Both the position numbers and the translations under genes were made by a program. This document shows positions 1 to 10,599 of a stretch of 64,000 bases of DNA, piece after piece. Within the stretch, counting starts at the first letter, position 1. Every line of letters begins with the position of its first letter. The notes beneath the pieces are model-generated. The model was given only the letters and a program-made list of their open reading frames with translations, was not told the origin of the DNA and did no database searches. The stretch is from Toxorhynchites rutilus septentrionalis (lineage: Eukaryota; Arthropoda; Insecta; Diptera; Culicidae): assembly GCF_029784135.1 (NCBI RefSeq), contig NC_073745.1, positions 243,501,624 through 243,565,623 on the forward strand, given 5' to 3'.

Positions 1-301
1 GCCGCTGAAACTGAGATAAAACATGCGGTTCGACTCGGTCGAGGTTTTTCACACTCCGTAACGGTTTGGGTTTGCTTTGGTGCGGGGGTTCACGGGGTGA
101 ATGGATGTCAAAGGAGACGATGAGCGTAAAGCGGGACGATTTTTCGGAGTTTGGCGATGGGATAGATCGGTGAATGGGGCTTTGAAAACATCACCACGCG
201 AATAAAATGCACTGTGGATAGTTTGTATCACATCATCGTTCGCTGAGCCGAGTCAGAAAATCAGAACTATCCGGGCTCCCGGAGTTTTTGATCTGTTTCT
301 A
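1..301. other. unassigned sequence
   Basis: No gene, repeat or RNA feature that I recognise. Short ORFs here lack any domain or codon signature and are taken as chance. The stretch ends at the TA flanking the MITE end that follows. Confidence 0.6.
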
Positions 302-303
302 TA

Positions 304-480
304 CAGGGCGGACTCGATTATATATAGTCTCTGATTTCTTTTCACTGTATACAATCAAATCCTGTATATAATTGAGTCAAAAAAAATGATTTTATTTAAA
401 CATTTTGTACATATATTTTTTGTATAAAAAAAAAGAATTTCATTTTGGATTTTGGAGTAATCGGTCATTTTTCTTTCAGT
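304..480 (+). mobile_element. left end of a TA-flanked MITE, truncated
   Basis: The sequence begins CAGGGCGGACTCGATTATAT directly after TA and carries a second reading of the ATAATTGAGTC motif before an A-rich tract. The same left end opens the complete copy at 50891-51708, and the right end of the same family lies at 7975. The copy stops where the mariner remnant begins near 480, so the mariner sequence probably truncated it. Confidence 0.7.
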
Positions 481-1298
481 GCACGGCTCAAACGCATCAA
501 TTGGCGTCGGTAGAGGTCCCCCGGAGGATTTCATTCGGTTTTAGCAGCTCATAGTACACCACACCCAGCTGGTCCCACCGAATGGACAGCATAACCTTCT
601 GGCCGTGAATATTCCGCGCGACCGCCGATTTTGATGCATGGCCGGGGTATCCATACGTTACCCGACGTTCGGTATTGTCGTGATGGGCCCACTTTTCATC
701 GCCACTAACGATTCAATGCAAAAAACTCTTTCTTTTATGCCGTTGGAGCAGTTGTTCGCACGTGAAAAAAACGGCGTTCGTCGTCTCGTGGCTTCAATTC
801 ATACGGCACCCAATGTCCTATCTTTCGGATTTCCATTGCTTTTAAACGATCGGATATGGTTTGCTGAGCTACTCCAAGTGTATTTGCAAGTTCTTGTTGT
901 GTTTGTGACAGATCTTGATCGAGAAAAGCCTCCAACTCTTCATCTTCAAACTTTTTTGGAGGTCCGGAACGTTCTTCGTCTCCCAAGTCAAAATTGACAC
1001 TTTTAAACCGTGCAAACCACGTCTGACACGTTCGCTCAGTTGGAGCATGGTCACCATAAACTTCCAGCAAAATTCGATGACTTTCCGCAGCTTTTTTCTT
1101 CATATTGAAGTAATGAAGTAACACTTCCCACAAAAGCACTCACGTTGGTACGAAAATCGACATATTCGAAGTGACAAAAAACTATTTTGTTTACGCTTAA
1201 ACTGTTTGACATATGCTGAAAAAGACGCGCAATGACAGTAGCTTTCCAGCGAATGTCTGTAAATTTGATTCACTGGAATAATAATTAAGTTACGCCAT
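481..1298 (-). pseudogene. mariner (DD34D-type) transposase remnant
   Basis: This is a decayed mariner transposase on the minus strand. The ATG at 1163 begins MSIFVPT and is followed at once by a TGA, then by an open stretch (1139 down to 735) with the mariner helix-turn-helix region (AAESHRILLEVYG, TCQTWFARFKS, SGPPKKFED) and the WVPYEL linker. After a frame change the first catalytic block GDEKW is readable near 690 and a DQLGVVYYELLKPNE block near 560. The rest, including the second and third catalytic aspartates, is missing. The 5' untranslated region up to about 1298 matches the mariner at 38503-39449, which supplies the family's terminal repeat. The N-terminal region resembles the Mos1-like (mauritiana) group; that subgroup call is tentative. 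Confidence 0.85.
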
Positions 1299-1557
1299 GC
1301 TCTAAAATGATAGGAAGAACATGGGGCCTTAAACCAAAAATGGTTATGTGGGTCTACACTACAATTGTGCGGCCTAGGATAACCTATGCCTCACTTGTAT
1401 GATGTCCAAAGACTAAGGAGACTGTAGCTACAAAAAAGCTAAACAAACTCCAACGACTAGCATGTGTGCAATTACTGGAGCAATGCGAAGCACTCCTTCA
1501 AAGGCATTGGAGGCTATCCTTCACCTGGTATCTTTGAACCAATATGTTCAGCTAGAG
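1299..1557 (+). pseudogene. Loa/Lian-like LINE, RT C-terminal fragment
   Basis: Plus-strand reading gives [17 protein letters not shown], then KKLNKLQRLACV and, after a frameshift, AITGAMRSTPSKALEA followed by LNQYVQLE. This run is typical of the region after the RT domain in RNase H-bearing LINEs of the Loa group. There is an in-frame TAG after ASLV and the frame changes near the AITGAM block, so it is dead. The coding sequence continues after 3590 with a repeated LNQYVQLE block, then LKLKRW, and then with an RNase H domain at 4230. The three pieces are one LINE split by insertions. Confidence 0.75.
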
Positions 1558-3590
1558 CTTGAGCTTGAGCTTTGGTAGACTGTACAATTCGTAGTTGCTC
1601 TCCGTGATTGACCTAAACCAACCAAATTGCACAAAGAACACACAGAATGACGCTTGGGACTAGCAAATCATTCTCGTTGTGCAATTTTCGGTGATTCGAA
1701 CTTTAAATCGTCAATAACGACGCCGGCCACGTCCTTACAGTCACCAGAGGAAGGGAAGGAATGTTAGTATGATATTCGCCGGCCGAAGGCCAGAAGGGTC
1801 GCCTCTATAGCGTGGTTCCCTAGCGTTTATCAAGGAAGGGATAGTTGTTAGTGGGAATGGTAAAGAAAAATCAGGATTCACTGCGGTAAGTAATGTGATT
1901 ATGTATACGCAACCTATCTACCACTCGATGATGAAATTCCGAAAATCATATATATATATCACAACACGCGGTAGAGATTATCTTCAGGTAACCTGAGTAG
2001 AACAACTTCATAGTTCATTGGACCGGCTAAATATTCTAATATTTTCGCAGTTGCTTTTTTTTAAATCGAATCACGGAGTTATATTTGGGAAACCTGAGGA
2101 GGTAACCATTGGTCTTCAACTCGTACACTTTATAGAACTCCAATCGCAAAGGCGATGAGTTCTATATCGATGACTCCAACGCGATAGCGGAGAGTTAACT
2201 TTGGGAAACCTAAAAAGGTAACCGTGAACATTCCTGTAGAACTGGTACGACCGTAAATATATGTATCACAATTTATTGCACTTATTCTTCATCAAACTCT
2301 ACTCGCGAGGGCGGAGCAGCGATATCGGGAGTTATCTTTAAGAAATCTAATAAGGTAACCGAGATCGTTTCTGTCAAACTCCTTTTGCATGATAAAAAGA
2401 ATAAAGAAATAAGTAAGTTAAAGTATCAAAGGAATGGCCCTTACGATTCGCGATCTACGATTTATAACTCACGTTTAACGATTTACGACTTGGGAAAAAC
2501 AATCAAATTCATTATGTATAAATTCCCGCGCAACTCCCGATAAGGACCCATCCGCAACGATCGACTCTCTTCCTCAACGTTCTCTTACGTTGATAACTCA
2601 GCAGTAAAAGCACAGTCTGATGTGGTCGACGATCAAGAGTATAGAACAGAACTTCGTTTGTCAAACTATGTGCAAAATAGGGCAAAATCTGTCTGCAAGG
2701 CCGGGGTTATTGGAAGAGAGAGTCAATGAAGAGAGCCGATCAAAGCAGATAGGTCCTCCTCAAATGCTACACGATAATTGATTCATATGATTGCCGGTTC
2801 TAAATTTTAGATATTTAATGTTATGATTGATACTTATCTTGCTTCGTGTGACACCCTGTGTTTCTCTTTCTCATATTTCCTCTCCGGAAGATTCGCGTTT
2901 CTTTCGCTGGTATTCTATTTACTTTGTTCTAGCATATTGTATCATGCACTCAATATATTTGTATGCATGGGAAAGAAGATGATAGCAGAGAAGAGAAGTG
3001 GAACTTAAAAGGAAAAAGTGGTAATGATTTGTGGTAAGAAAAAGTAAAAAGTGAAAACAAGCATACACTGCGTGAGAGCGGATATCAATATTCGAGAGAG
3101 CGTATGGAATTACACGCACACCTTTTTATATTGCGATGACTCATGGTCCCCGGCACAGAAACAAAACCACGCGCAAACAAAAACGTAAAATGGAGGAAAA
3201 ATTAACACGAAATGCTTTTTTCTTTCTTTGTTCTGTCACTGTTAAATTGTCTCTACGACTTTGAAACATGGAGAACCTGGCCTCCTGAAAATAGCTGTAC
3301 AAATCGGTGGAAGCACCGTACAAACGGGTGATTAAACGGCGAATATTTTCAATTTGAAATGCTGCTGCTGCAAATCACTCTGAGGGAATTTCCTCCTGCA
3401 CACTGAAAACAACTGCCCCTTCACACAATTACTGCTTCGAAACCACTTTCAAAAAATAAAAACTGCCCATAACAGCGGTTGAGAAAGTAAATAATACCGA
3501 AATGCGTTCGATCGTGTCGTAACGAAACAAGTTATACTATGAACGGAGCAAACGAGGAAGCGTGTGCACTCGACGACTGTCCGAGACTCC
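1558..3590 (-). mobile_element. 2.03-kb insertion inside the LINE, flanked by a 24-bp direct repeat
   Basis: The 24 bases at 1534-1557 are repeated exactly at 3591-3614 (they start TTGAACCAATATG), which marks a target-site duplication. The left edge carries a CTTGAGCTTGAGC hexamer repeat. Read on the minus strand this is a short tandem 3' tail, as seen in some non-LTR retroelements, so target-primed integration in minus orientation fits. No coding domain was found inside. Only short ORFs occur, at 2823-3323 for example, and they show no motif. The family is not identified. Confidence 0.6.
2080..2361 (+). repeat. imperfect tandem repeat inside the 2-kb insertion
   Basis: A block of the form GGGAAACCTnAnnAGGTAACC recurs near 2088, 2201 and 2340, at spacings of about 115 and 138 bases, each preceded by a GAGTTA-type run and separated by blocks rich in CGCGA. 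The units are diverged. The function is unknown. Confidence 0.55.
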
Positions 3591-3652
3591 TTGAACCAAT
3601 ATGTTCAGCTAGAGGCCAAAAAAAGCGCTCTAAAGCTTAAAAGATGGAAAAA
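3591..3652 (+). pseudogene. Loa/Lian-like LINE, short middle piece
   Basis: After the duplicated LNQYVQLE codons, the reading continues with AKKSALKLKRW, which is the expected continuation of the LINE fragment ending at 1557. It then runs into repeat X at about 3659. Confidence 0.65.
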
Positions 3653-3658
3653 AAACTA

Positions 3659-4080
3659 CACCCAAAATTGTTTTTTAGCTCATGTTTTGTCATCCCAATT
3701 TATGACATTAAATGAGACATAACATAACAGAAAATGTCATGACTCACAAGTAATGGTAAACATTTGTATAATATACATGGTACAGCAATATAAGATTAAT
3801 ACGAGCGAGCGAAACAAAAGACAAATAAGCTTTCCGCATACTTTGCCACATACACGGCCCAGACCGAGATAGATATTGTTCTCCTTCATGCGCTCCTTTT
3901 TTACTCTTAGAAAACACTTCCCAACTTCATTTTATAATCAGGTGTAATATTATCACGTATTTGCTGAACAACTTCTTACGCGCCATTAGCCATGTGGATA
4001 GCGTGGTCGTGTAAATTAGCTTTGCATTCCAGCCGGCCTAGGTTCTCGATCCCCATTGACGTCGTATGGACTTTTTTTTA
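3659..4080 (+). repeat. repeat X, copy 1 (with tRNA-like 3' part)
   Basis: The stretch from about 3659 to 3900 is closely repeated at 15661-15903, and 3905-4000 is repeated at 17655-17750. Copy 2 is split by further insertions, so this copy shows the uninterrupted arrangement. The last ~90 bases contain GGTTCTCGATCCC, close to a pol III B box, preceded by an A-box-like TAGCGTGG. This suggests a tRNA-derived SINE segment. No coding region is present. Bases 3992-3999 (ATGTGGAT) are the empty target of the hAT found at 17751. Confidence 0.65.
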
Positions 4081-4204
4081 AGCACAATCCCAAATGAAAT
4101 GAGAAAAGAAAACAGAAAGAGATGTCTGCACGCATACATACAAACCATTTTTAAGCTTTCAAAATAGCTCATTATTTACGCATTTGACTCTCATGCACAG
4201 GAAA

Positions 4205-5188
4205 TGGCATTTTTTCTGCCAAAGATGAAATGTTTTCTGCCAACGCTAATTTGGGTGTAGACGGGGACAAAACTGGTCACTTGAGCATCTTGAATCTCTT
4301 ACCCATTGGGCCAGCCTCAGAGATGAACACTGATTGGATGGAACCTAGGACTGATTATGACATTCCATACAGAGTGATCGAACATTCTCGTTCAGTATGG
4401 GTTGAAGGTGGCCCCAACGTTCGTAATGGTTCAATCATATTCTACACTGATGGGTCGAAAATGGGAATCAGGACAGGTGCCGGAGTATATGGTCCCAGAA
4501 CAAAAATCTCTGTGGCTATGGGAAACTGGCCAACAGTTTTTCAGGCAGAAATAACTGCAATAATAGAATGTTTAAATGTCTGCCTCAAAAGAAAATATAG
4601 ACATGCTAACATCTGCATATTCTCAGACAGTCAAGCGGCACTTAAAGCTCTAAATGCTTTTGAATGCTCTTCAAAAATTGCCTGGGAATGCATTTCCCTT
4701 TCACGGCAATTAAGTCAGATAAGTTCGGTACAATTGTACTGGATTCCTGGCCATTGCGGTATAGAGGGCAACGAGCGAGCAGATGAACTTGCCAGGAACG
4801 GCTCAAACTCACCTTTCGCTGGTCCAGAACCATTCTGTGGACTCTCCGACTGTGTGTTGAAAAGTGAGCTGAATAAATGGGAAGACCGGAAGTGACAGGC
4901 AATTGGATGGCTGCAAAACTTAAACAGGCGAAAAAAATTATTACGCCGGGTATTAAAATTTCTCAACACCTGCTAGGCCTTAGTAAGAAAGACTTCAGCA
5001 CATTCACTGGTCTTGTAACAGGACGATTCCCGAGTAAATACCATCTTAAAAACACAGGTTTAGCACAACATGATATTTGTCGCTTTTGTAATGCCGAAAG
5101 CGGAACCTCGGAACATTTGCTTTGTAACTGCGAAACTCTAACTAGACGCAGACTTCAACACCTTGATAAAGCTATTCTAGAGCCCTAG
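4205..5188 (+). pseudogene. Loa/Lian-like LINE, RNase H domain and C-terminal zinc finger
   Basis: This is the 3' part of the coding region of an RNase H-bearing LINE. The open stretch at 4230-4895 holds the RNase H catalytic blocks FYTDGSKMG (D), FQAEITAIIECL (E), IFSDSQAALKAL (D) and WIPGHCGIEGNERADELAR. A frameshift near 4880 moves the reading into a second frame, with FSTFTGLVTGRFPSKYHLKN and the C-terminal finger CRFCNAESGTSEHLLC, ending at 5188. RNase H in a LINE removes RNA from the RNA:DNA hybrid after target-primed reverse transcription. The RT fragments at 1299-1557 and 3591-3652 belong to the same copy. Loa-group assignment is by overall motif pattern; related I-group elements are the alternative. 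Confidence 0.85.
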
Positions 5189-5758
5189 GAAATTTGATCT
5201 ACGTCGCCGATCAGGATTATAAATTTAATCAAACAGATTATTCCTGATTGGTACCTATCTCGCCATAGCTTTCAGTCTACTCCTTCATCAATAAGTAGTA
5301 GATAAGCTAGAAGTGTAGCATAAAAAAGAGGTATACCACAATAGTTCAAAATAATGGACGCAGTGGTTCACACCCAACATGGAAAAAAAATTGTAAGGAG
5401 TTGTATCTAGGACACGACCGCATATATTCGACGTAGAACTACGCAATTATATTATGCAATCCACTTGTTTACCACTTCGAATATTATTTTAGAATGCATG
5501 GAAATTTTTGTAATAGATTATGTTCTTCGTTACAAATAAATTTGATGAACTCCTTTTACGTTTGACATGATGCCCGGGACACCAAAATATGTGAACGGAA
5601 GAATTGTCAAACGATCAAACGGTTCTCAAACCGCGAAAGTTCATTCACCTCTAGTATCTGAAATGACGATTTTCCCTGGCTTCTCAGTTTAAAAGTACGT
5701 TTTAGGGAAATATATTCCGGTCTGCACAACGACAAGCGAGTGCAAAAGTACTCAACAC

Positions 5759-6550
5759 TAGAGACGTCGGTTAATCGTTCGATTAATTCAAATAATCCAA
5801 TATCTGCAATTTTATCCGAGTAATTTTGTATCGAATAATGAAAAATCAAAATATGAATATATCGAATAATTATCACAGTAATCGCGATTAATGAAAAAGG
5901 AAACATTTTTTTTCAAAAAATAAAGTGCAAAATTTAAACTTTGTTTGTCGAAATTCATCGATTATGCTAAACCACTTACGGTTGAAGCATAAAAATAATT
6001 CCCTGATGGTGGAGGAGAATGGGGAGAAGAATTCAGCGTCTGCAGGAGTAAATAGCGGAATAGAAGGATGTGATCTAATCTCCCGTACTAAAGTGGTAGT
6101 ATTCAAATTCAGAGTGCCAAGGAAAATACTAGTGGTCAATGATTCTACAAAAATACTTCTTTTGAACTAGTAGTTATAGGGACCAAGTAGAAATTTTCAA
6201 ATAAATCTGCTATTTCAACAACATTCGAAGAACAGGTAGTTTTGAACACAAAAAATTGTATGTTGGTGCAATTAAAATATTTTGCATCATTTGCATGATG
6301 TGCTCTTTTTTCAATCGCCCGCAAAAAAATCACGAAATGGTAAATTTATCAATCTACTGAATTACCATTCAAAAACTACTATTCTGCATATTCTGCATAA
6401 TTTTTTTTATAAATGTCTGTTCATCTCGATTACAAGAAATAAATATTCGCTCGATTAATCGAATTCTGAAAGACAATTATTCAAATGAATCGATTATTTG
6501 GCCCCACGATTAATCGATAATCGAATAAACGAACAATTTAGACATCTCTA
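5759..6550 (+). mobile_element. non-autonomous hAT element with relic BED finger
   Basis: The ends are TAGAGACGTC and GACATCTCTA, flanked by 8-bp duplications CTCAACAC (5751-5758) and CTTAACAC (6551-6558). hAT elements make 8-bp target duplications and have ends of this form. Repeat P copy B has the same sequence without the element near 39750, which is an empty site. Inside, the plus strand reads CRNSSIMLNHLRLKHKNN, resembling the histidine half of a BED zinc finger found at the N-terminus of hAT transposases. No catalytic domain remains. Both ends carry ATTAATCG-rich subterminal motifs. Confidence 0.85.
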
Positions 6551-6830
6551 CTTAACACCAAAAAATACCCCCGACTTGCATGTATATTTGCAGGTACATT
6601 AATTTCGAAGTTCATGTTAGGGAAACACAACTCAGTGGGCAAAAAGTACCCCCGACTTACATCTTTTTACAAAGTGGATTCCCCCAGGCACATTGATTTA
6701 GAAGTCTGTGTTAGGGAAACACAGCTTGGTGGAAACAAAAATACCCCCGACTTGCATGTATATTCGCAGAGCGTATTTTCTCAGGTACATCGTTTTTGAA
6801 GTCTGTGTTGGGGAAACCGTAAATCGGGCC
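6551..6830 (+). repeat. internal ~95-bp tandem units of repeat P
   Basis: Three diverged units each contain GAAGTCTGTGTTAGGGAAAC (or a close variant, at 6607, 6701 and 6798) and a ACCCCCGACTTGCATGTATA block. The spacing is 94 and 97 bases. The same unit spacing is seen in copy C (12067 and 12161) and copy B (39813 and 39910), so the array is a constant part of the family. Confidence 0.75.
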
Positions 6831-7275
6831 AATCAAAACTTGACAGTTAAGGCGTTTAAATAACGCTTGACATTTTACAGTTATTCAATTGTTCATCTCA
6901 TGGAAAATAATATTTTATTAATTGCGATAGATGCGTATTTCCTATCAATTGATGCAAACATCTTTCCGATCGGTTAAGAAATGTTAGAGTTATAAGCATT
7001 CGAAATATGGGTAGGATTAGCACACCAATCCGCAGAATAAATGTATGGGAAAAAGGTTCTTCCAGTTTTTCTGAATTGAAACCGTTTAGAGATTAGCGAA
7101 TTGTAATGTATACCATATCAAACAAATCTTAGAGAATTTCCGATTCGATTGGTATGCAAATCATGAGAATTTGTTCACAGTGAAAGTAGTTATTCACGTT
7201 AACTTTATTTCATAAAAACGTGACCTGTATTCTGATTTGGCACCCTTCCTGAAAGACGTAGTTCTACGTCAAAAA

Positions 7276-7313
7276 GTTACGCCATCTGTTGTAAAACCGA
7301 AGAAACTTACCGG
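7276..7313 (-). mobile_element. mariner terminus fragment
   Basis: Read on the minus strand the fragment starts CCGGTAAGTTTCTTCGG after TA and continues TTTTACAACAGATGGCGTAA. This is the same terminus as the complete mariner-derived element at 38503-39449. Only the first ~38 bases are present, so it is a scar or a truncated end at the right edge of repeat P copy A. Confidence 0.65.
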
Positions 7314-7315
7314 TA

Positions 7316-7975
7316 CACCAAATATAAAAAATCAGAATTCTTTTTGGAGGTCATAGAGGAGCATATTTGATGAAAAAAATCCTCCCACGCAAATGTTCGA
7401 AAATCAACAATGACAAAGATATTGAACATTTTCTCTGTCTCGGGTTTTGTTTGTCTTAAACTGGCTCTAATTCAAAAATGACGTTGCGTAGGACAATTCT
7501 GTTGTCCATTTGAAAGATGAGAACATTTATGCAGGATACAGTTGTAAAGCTTCCAAATTAGTGGATTTAAGTAACTTTTCAGAAGTGAAAAACTTAAAAG
7601 TAAGTGGTTTTGTAGGTGTTATTCTTATTTTTATTCAAAAAAATCATAATAAATTAAAATGTTTCTATCAACCAAATTAAAGCTCTCTAACCGCTCCGCA
7701 ATTCGTTATTTGACACACTTCTTTCTTCTTTAGTTCCGCTGCAATGTCATTCTAAACAATTCTTAAACTGGTGAATCTTAAACTAGAATCCAAACCAAAA
7801 TCACGATTTTTACTCCACTGTACACAAAATAGCCAATTAACTCCTACTTTAACGTTGAAATATTTAATTTTCGCTTGAAATAAGTCATATTCGAAACACA
7901 AAAAAAAATTAACTGTATTTAATCGAGTCCAAAATTGTATATAATCGAATCATATCTATAATCGTGTCCAACCTG
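7316..7975 (+). mobile_element. TA MITE, 5'-truncated copy
   Basis: The interior aligns with 51060-51708, for example the shared CTTAAACTGGCTCTA-type block and AAATTAGTGGATTT. The right end, ATAATCGTGTCCAACCTG followed by TA, is the inverse of the family's left end. The first ~170 bases of the family are absent or replaced. No coding potential. Confidence 0.7.
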
Positions 7976-8054
7976 TATTGATTTCACGATTAGTAGAAAA
8001 GGTATAATTGTATGTCACTTCTTCGAGCAATAACCCAAGGTTTGTACACAAATA

Positions 8055-8884
8055 CAGGGTTTTCCATTTCGGGCATCCAAAAGTATACAGCCCTGCGCTG
8101 ACAACCGTTTGACATAGCTGTGAACCAAAGCGTCATATCGTTAGTTGAATGTCTGCCATTTTACAATATGGATCGTTTTAGCATCGCACAACGTGTTAAT
8201 TTTGTTAAATTATACTATAAAAATGATGAAAAACCGGCAAATGTTTTTCGAGCATTACGGACGGATTTTGGTCGTCATGAACGGCCTACAAAGCACACAA
8301 TCGCTAATGTAGTGCGCAAATTCGAACAAACTAGATCCGTAGCGGATATTGTGAAACCTGTGCATCGCCGTAATGTGCGTTCGGCCGAAAATATTGCTGC
8401 TGTTGCTGCCAGTGTGGAGGATGACCCGAATATTTCGATTCCACGGCGTGCTCAGCAATTGGGCTTGTCAAACACATCATTGTGGCGAATTTTGCATTTG
8501 GACTTGCACCTACATCCATATAAAGTCCAACTGGTACAAAAATTAGAGCGGTGACCATGGAATGCGTCGGGCATATGTCGATTGGGTGAACGAACAACAG
8601 CAGCAAAATGCTGAATTTTCGCATCAAATTTTCTACAGCGATGAGGCACATTTCGAGCTTGGTGGCTATGTGAACACCCAAAATTTCCGTATATGGGGCT
8701 CAGGAAATCCACATTCCGGATCAAGGTGTGCAAGGAAGCCCTAGGTGGATATTTAAATGATGTTGTATTTCACACATAATGGCATAAACCAAACTTTAAT
8801 TTGAAATAAAAGTTTCAGCGAAATTCGAATTCTAAGTGTGTTTTATTTCAATTTACTTTCGGAATTTAAAGTTGGAAAACCCTG
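8055..8884 (+). mobile_element. DD41D-type Tc1/mariner element, internally deleted
   Basis: The element starts CAGGGTTTTCCA after TA and ends TGGAAAACCCTG before TA, so it has perfect 12-base inverted ends and the TA duplication of the Tc1/mariner superfamily. It is 830 bp long and closely matches the longer copy at 33942-35166. It lacks about 400 bp covering the middle and end of the transposase. Confidence 0.9.
8168..8779 (+). pseudogene. DD41D transposase, frameshifted and deleted
   Basis: The ATG at 8168 (MDRFSIAQRVNFVKLYY) opens the DNA-binding region. The frame is open to 8554, where a 2-base loss relative to the other copy (GAGCGGTGA against GAGCGTGGTGA) ends it. The next frame carries the first catalytic block FYSDEAHFELGGYVN near 8630, then jumps from NPH directly to the C-terminal FRIKVC/LNDVVFHT region. 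The second and third catalytic aspartates are deleted. Position 8499-8501 is TTG here, whereas the related copy has TAG, so the stop in the other copy is derived. Confidence 0.85.
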
Positions 8885-9152
8885 TACAATGTTTCGTTAG
8901 CTGCTTTGCGCAACAGAATAACAGAATGTTACTATTAAAGTTGAATTAAATGTTATTATAATGTTCAAGAGAATGAAAAAATGTATTATGATGTACACCA
9001 GAATGTGCATTCCTCTTTATTCAATGCCACCAGCTCGTCAGACAAGCTAAAGTGATTTTGTAGCATGACAATGTATAGCAATAATTAGTTCGAATTGGTC
9101 AGGGCAAACATGGAAAAGGTAAAAATGGGAAGTTTTACCTGCGTTTTCTCTA

Positions 9153-9870
9153 GGGGGGACCCCGGTTTGGAAAATCGAAAAAAATGAATATTTGTTTTTT
9201 GCATTTCTGGAAAGCTTATGCCCTCAGAAATGTTGTCCTAAAATGATTTTTCGATATTTGATTTCGTTGGAAAGTTACAGACAATAGTATGAAGTCACCT
9301 CAAGGGATATAGTATTGATGTACGAATTTTAAAACGCTTTTATCTCGAAATCATGTTATTTCAACTGGTGGTATCGATATCTCAGGATCTACTCGACCGA
9401 TTTGGTTGAATTTTTTTTATCAGCATGTGAAAATGAATTATCTAAGACATTACATAGCCGTTTTTTGATATCTAATTTTTTCGATTTTTAAAAAATCGCT
9501 ATTTAGAGATTTTTCATAAAAAATATATAATTTTTATCAAAAATTTTGGCAATTTTTCGAATTTTCAAAAACCCCTATGTAACGCTTTATGTATTGTCCT
9601 ATAGTTTCAAAATATTAATTGGAATTTGTTCTACGACACCCCTTTTGCTTCAGAACCGATACCATCAGCAAGCTACCGATTTTCATACAGCATTTACGCA
9701 TCCATCAACAGCGTCATAATTATTATTCGAGCACTCAAAAAATGGAAAATACATCTTCAAATATACCTTAAACAATAATCAAAATACACGAACACTTACT
9801 TTATTCGTAATATCTGAAAAAAAATCACGAAAATTCATTGTTTTCCGACCTTCCAGACAGGGGTCCCCTT
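9153..9870. mobile_element. 718-bp TA-flanked MITE
   Basis: The ends are GGGGGGACCCCGGTTTGG and, inverted, AAGGGGACCCCTGTCTGG, both flanked by TA. The interior is AT-rich with runs such as GATTTTTCGATATTTG and has no coding frame. A right-end fragment of the same family lies at 15345-15389. The TA target suggests it is mobilised by a Tc1/mariner-type transposase. Confidence 0.7.
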
Positions 9871-9872
9871 TA

Positions 9873-10599
9873 AGGAATGAAAACTCCGGACTGGCGAATT
9901 GGCTGTTAAGCTAAAGCAACTCATCCCAAAACATTTTCAGAGTGGTCTTGCCGGTTCACAGAGGTAATTTAGTGTGCTCGGTATAGGTTCCTGAGTTACA
10001 ATTAGGGCTTTGAAATTTTCGTGAAAATAATGTCGTGTTTTGAATGATTCAAAAAATGTGTGCAGTTATGCTGCACAATAAAGATGCAAACGGTTATCCC
10101 ATAATTCAACGTCAATATTTTGTTTCATTGTTTTATGTTGGCAGCACTGAATGGTTTATAATATATTGACTTTTATGAAAAGTATTTAACAGAAATGGCT
10201 TCGAAAGTTCATAATTACTTTTCTGGTGGAAAACGGAAACGATCTGTTGTCCTTTGTACTCATTTGAAAAATATCAAGAGTGTGGATCAAATCATTTATC
10301 ATTATTATGCGAAAGTACAACATTAGATCGCGTTCAACAATCAGTACTATTAAATGCACCAGGAGAAACAAGTTTTTATTCGTCATCTAGCTGACACAGC
10401 GAACGTTGTTCTGCAATATGGAGTAGTGCGCACCTAACTGTTGTCGTCCAATAACTCTTGAAATAAAAGCAAATAAAATTCAGTTTGCTGACCAAATTGT
10501 AACCGTATATATTAGCTTCGAAACGTAGTATAATAATTTCTTGAGTTTTGTTTGTATTTGGGAAACCTATGACAAATGCGTTCTTTCCCCATAGGGGGG
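9873..10599. other. unassigned sequence
   Basis: AT-rich DNA without a recognisable gene. Short ORFs on the minus strand (10186-10386 and 10376-10708) have no domain. The pair of GTGCGCAC motifs near 10426 and 10629 is noted but is not enough to define an element. Confidence 0.5.

Larger units (their letters stand above)
5395..7275 (+). repeat. repeat P, copy A (hAT inserted inside)
   Basis: The non-hAT parts of this stretch (5395-5758 and 6551-7140) align with 38374-38500 plus 39455-40200 (copy B) and in part with 12045-12445 (copy C). The left end carries GACGTAGAACTACG near 5428 and the right end the matching GACGTAGTTCTACGTC near 7255, so the repeat may have inverted subterminal motifs. 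A short minus-strand peptide (5607-5760, with YFCTRLSLCRPEY) is conserved in copy B, but no domain is recognised. The right end abuts a mariner terminus at 7276. Confidence 0.7.

Noticed and set aside
3960..4075. Functional tRNA gene
   Set aside because: Only a B-box-like and a weak A-box-like stretch are seen, and no cloverleaf forms. It is better explained as a SINE-derived segment.
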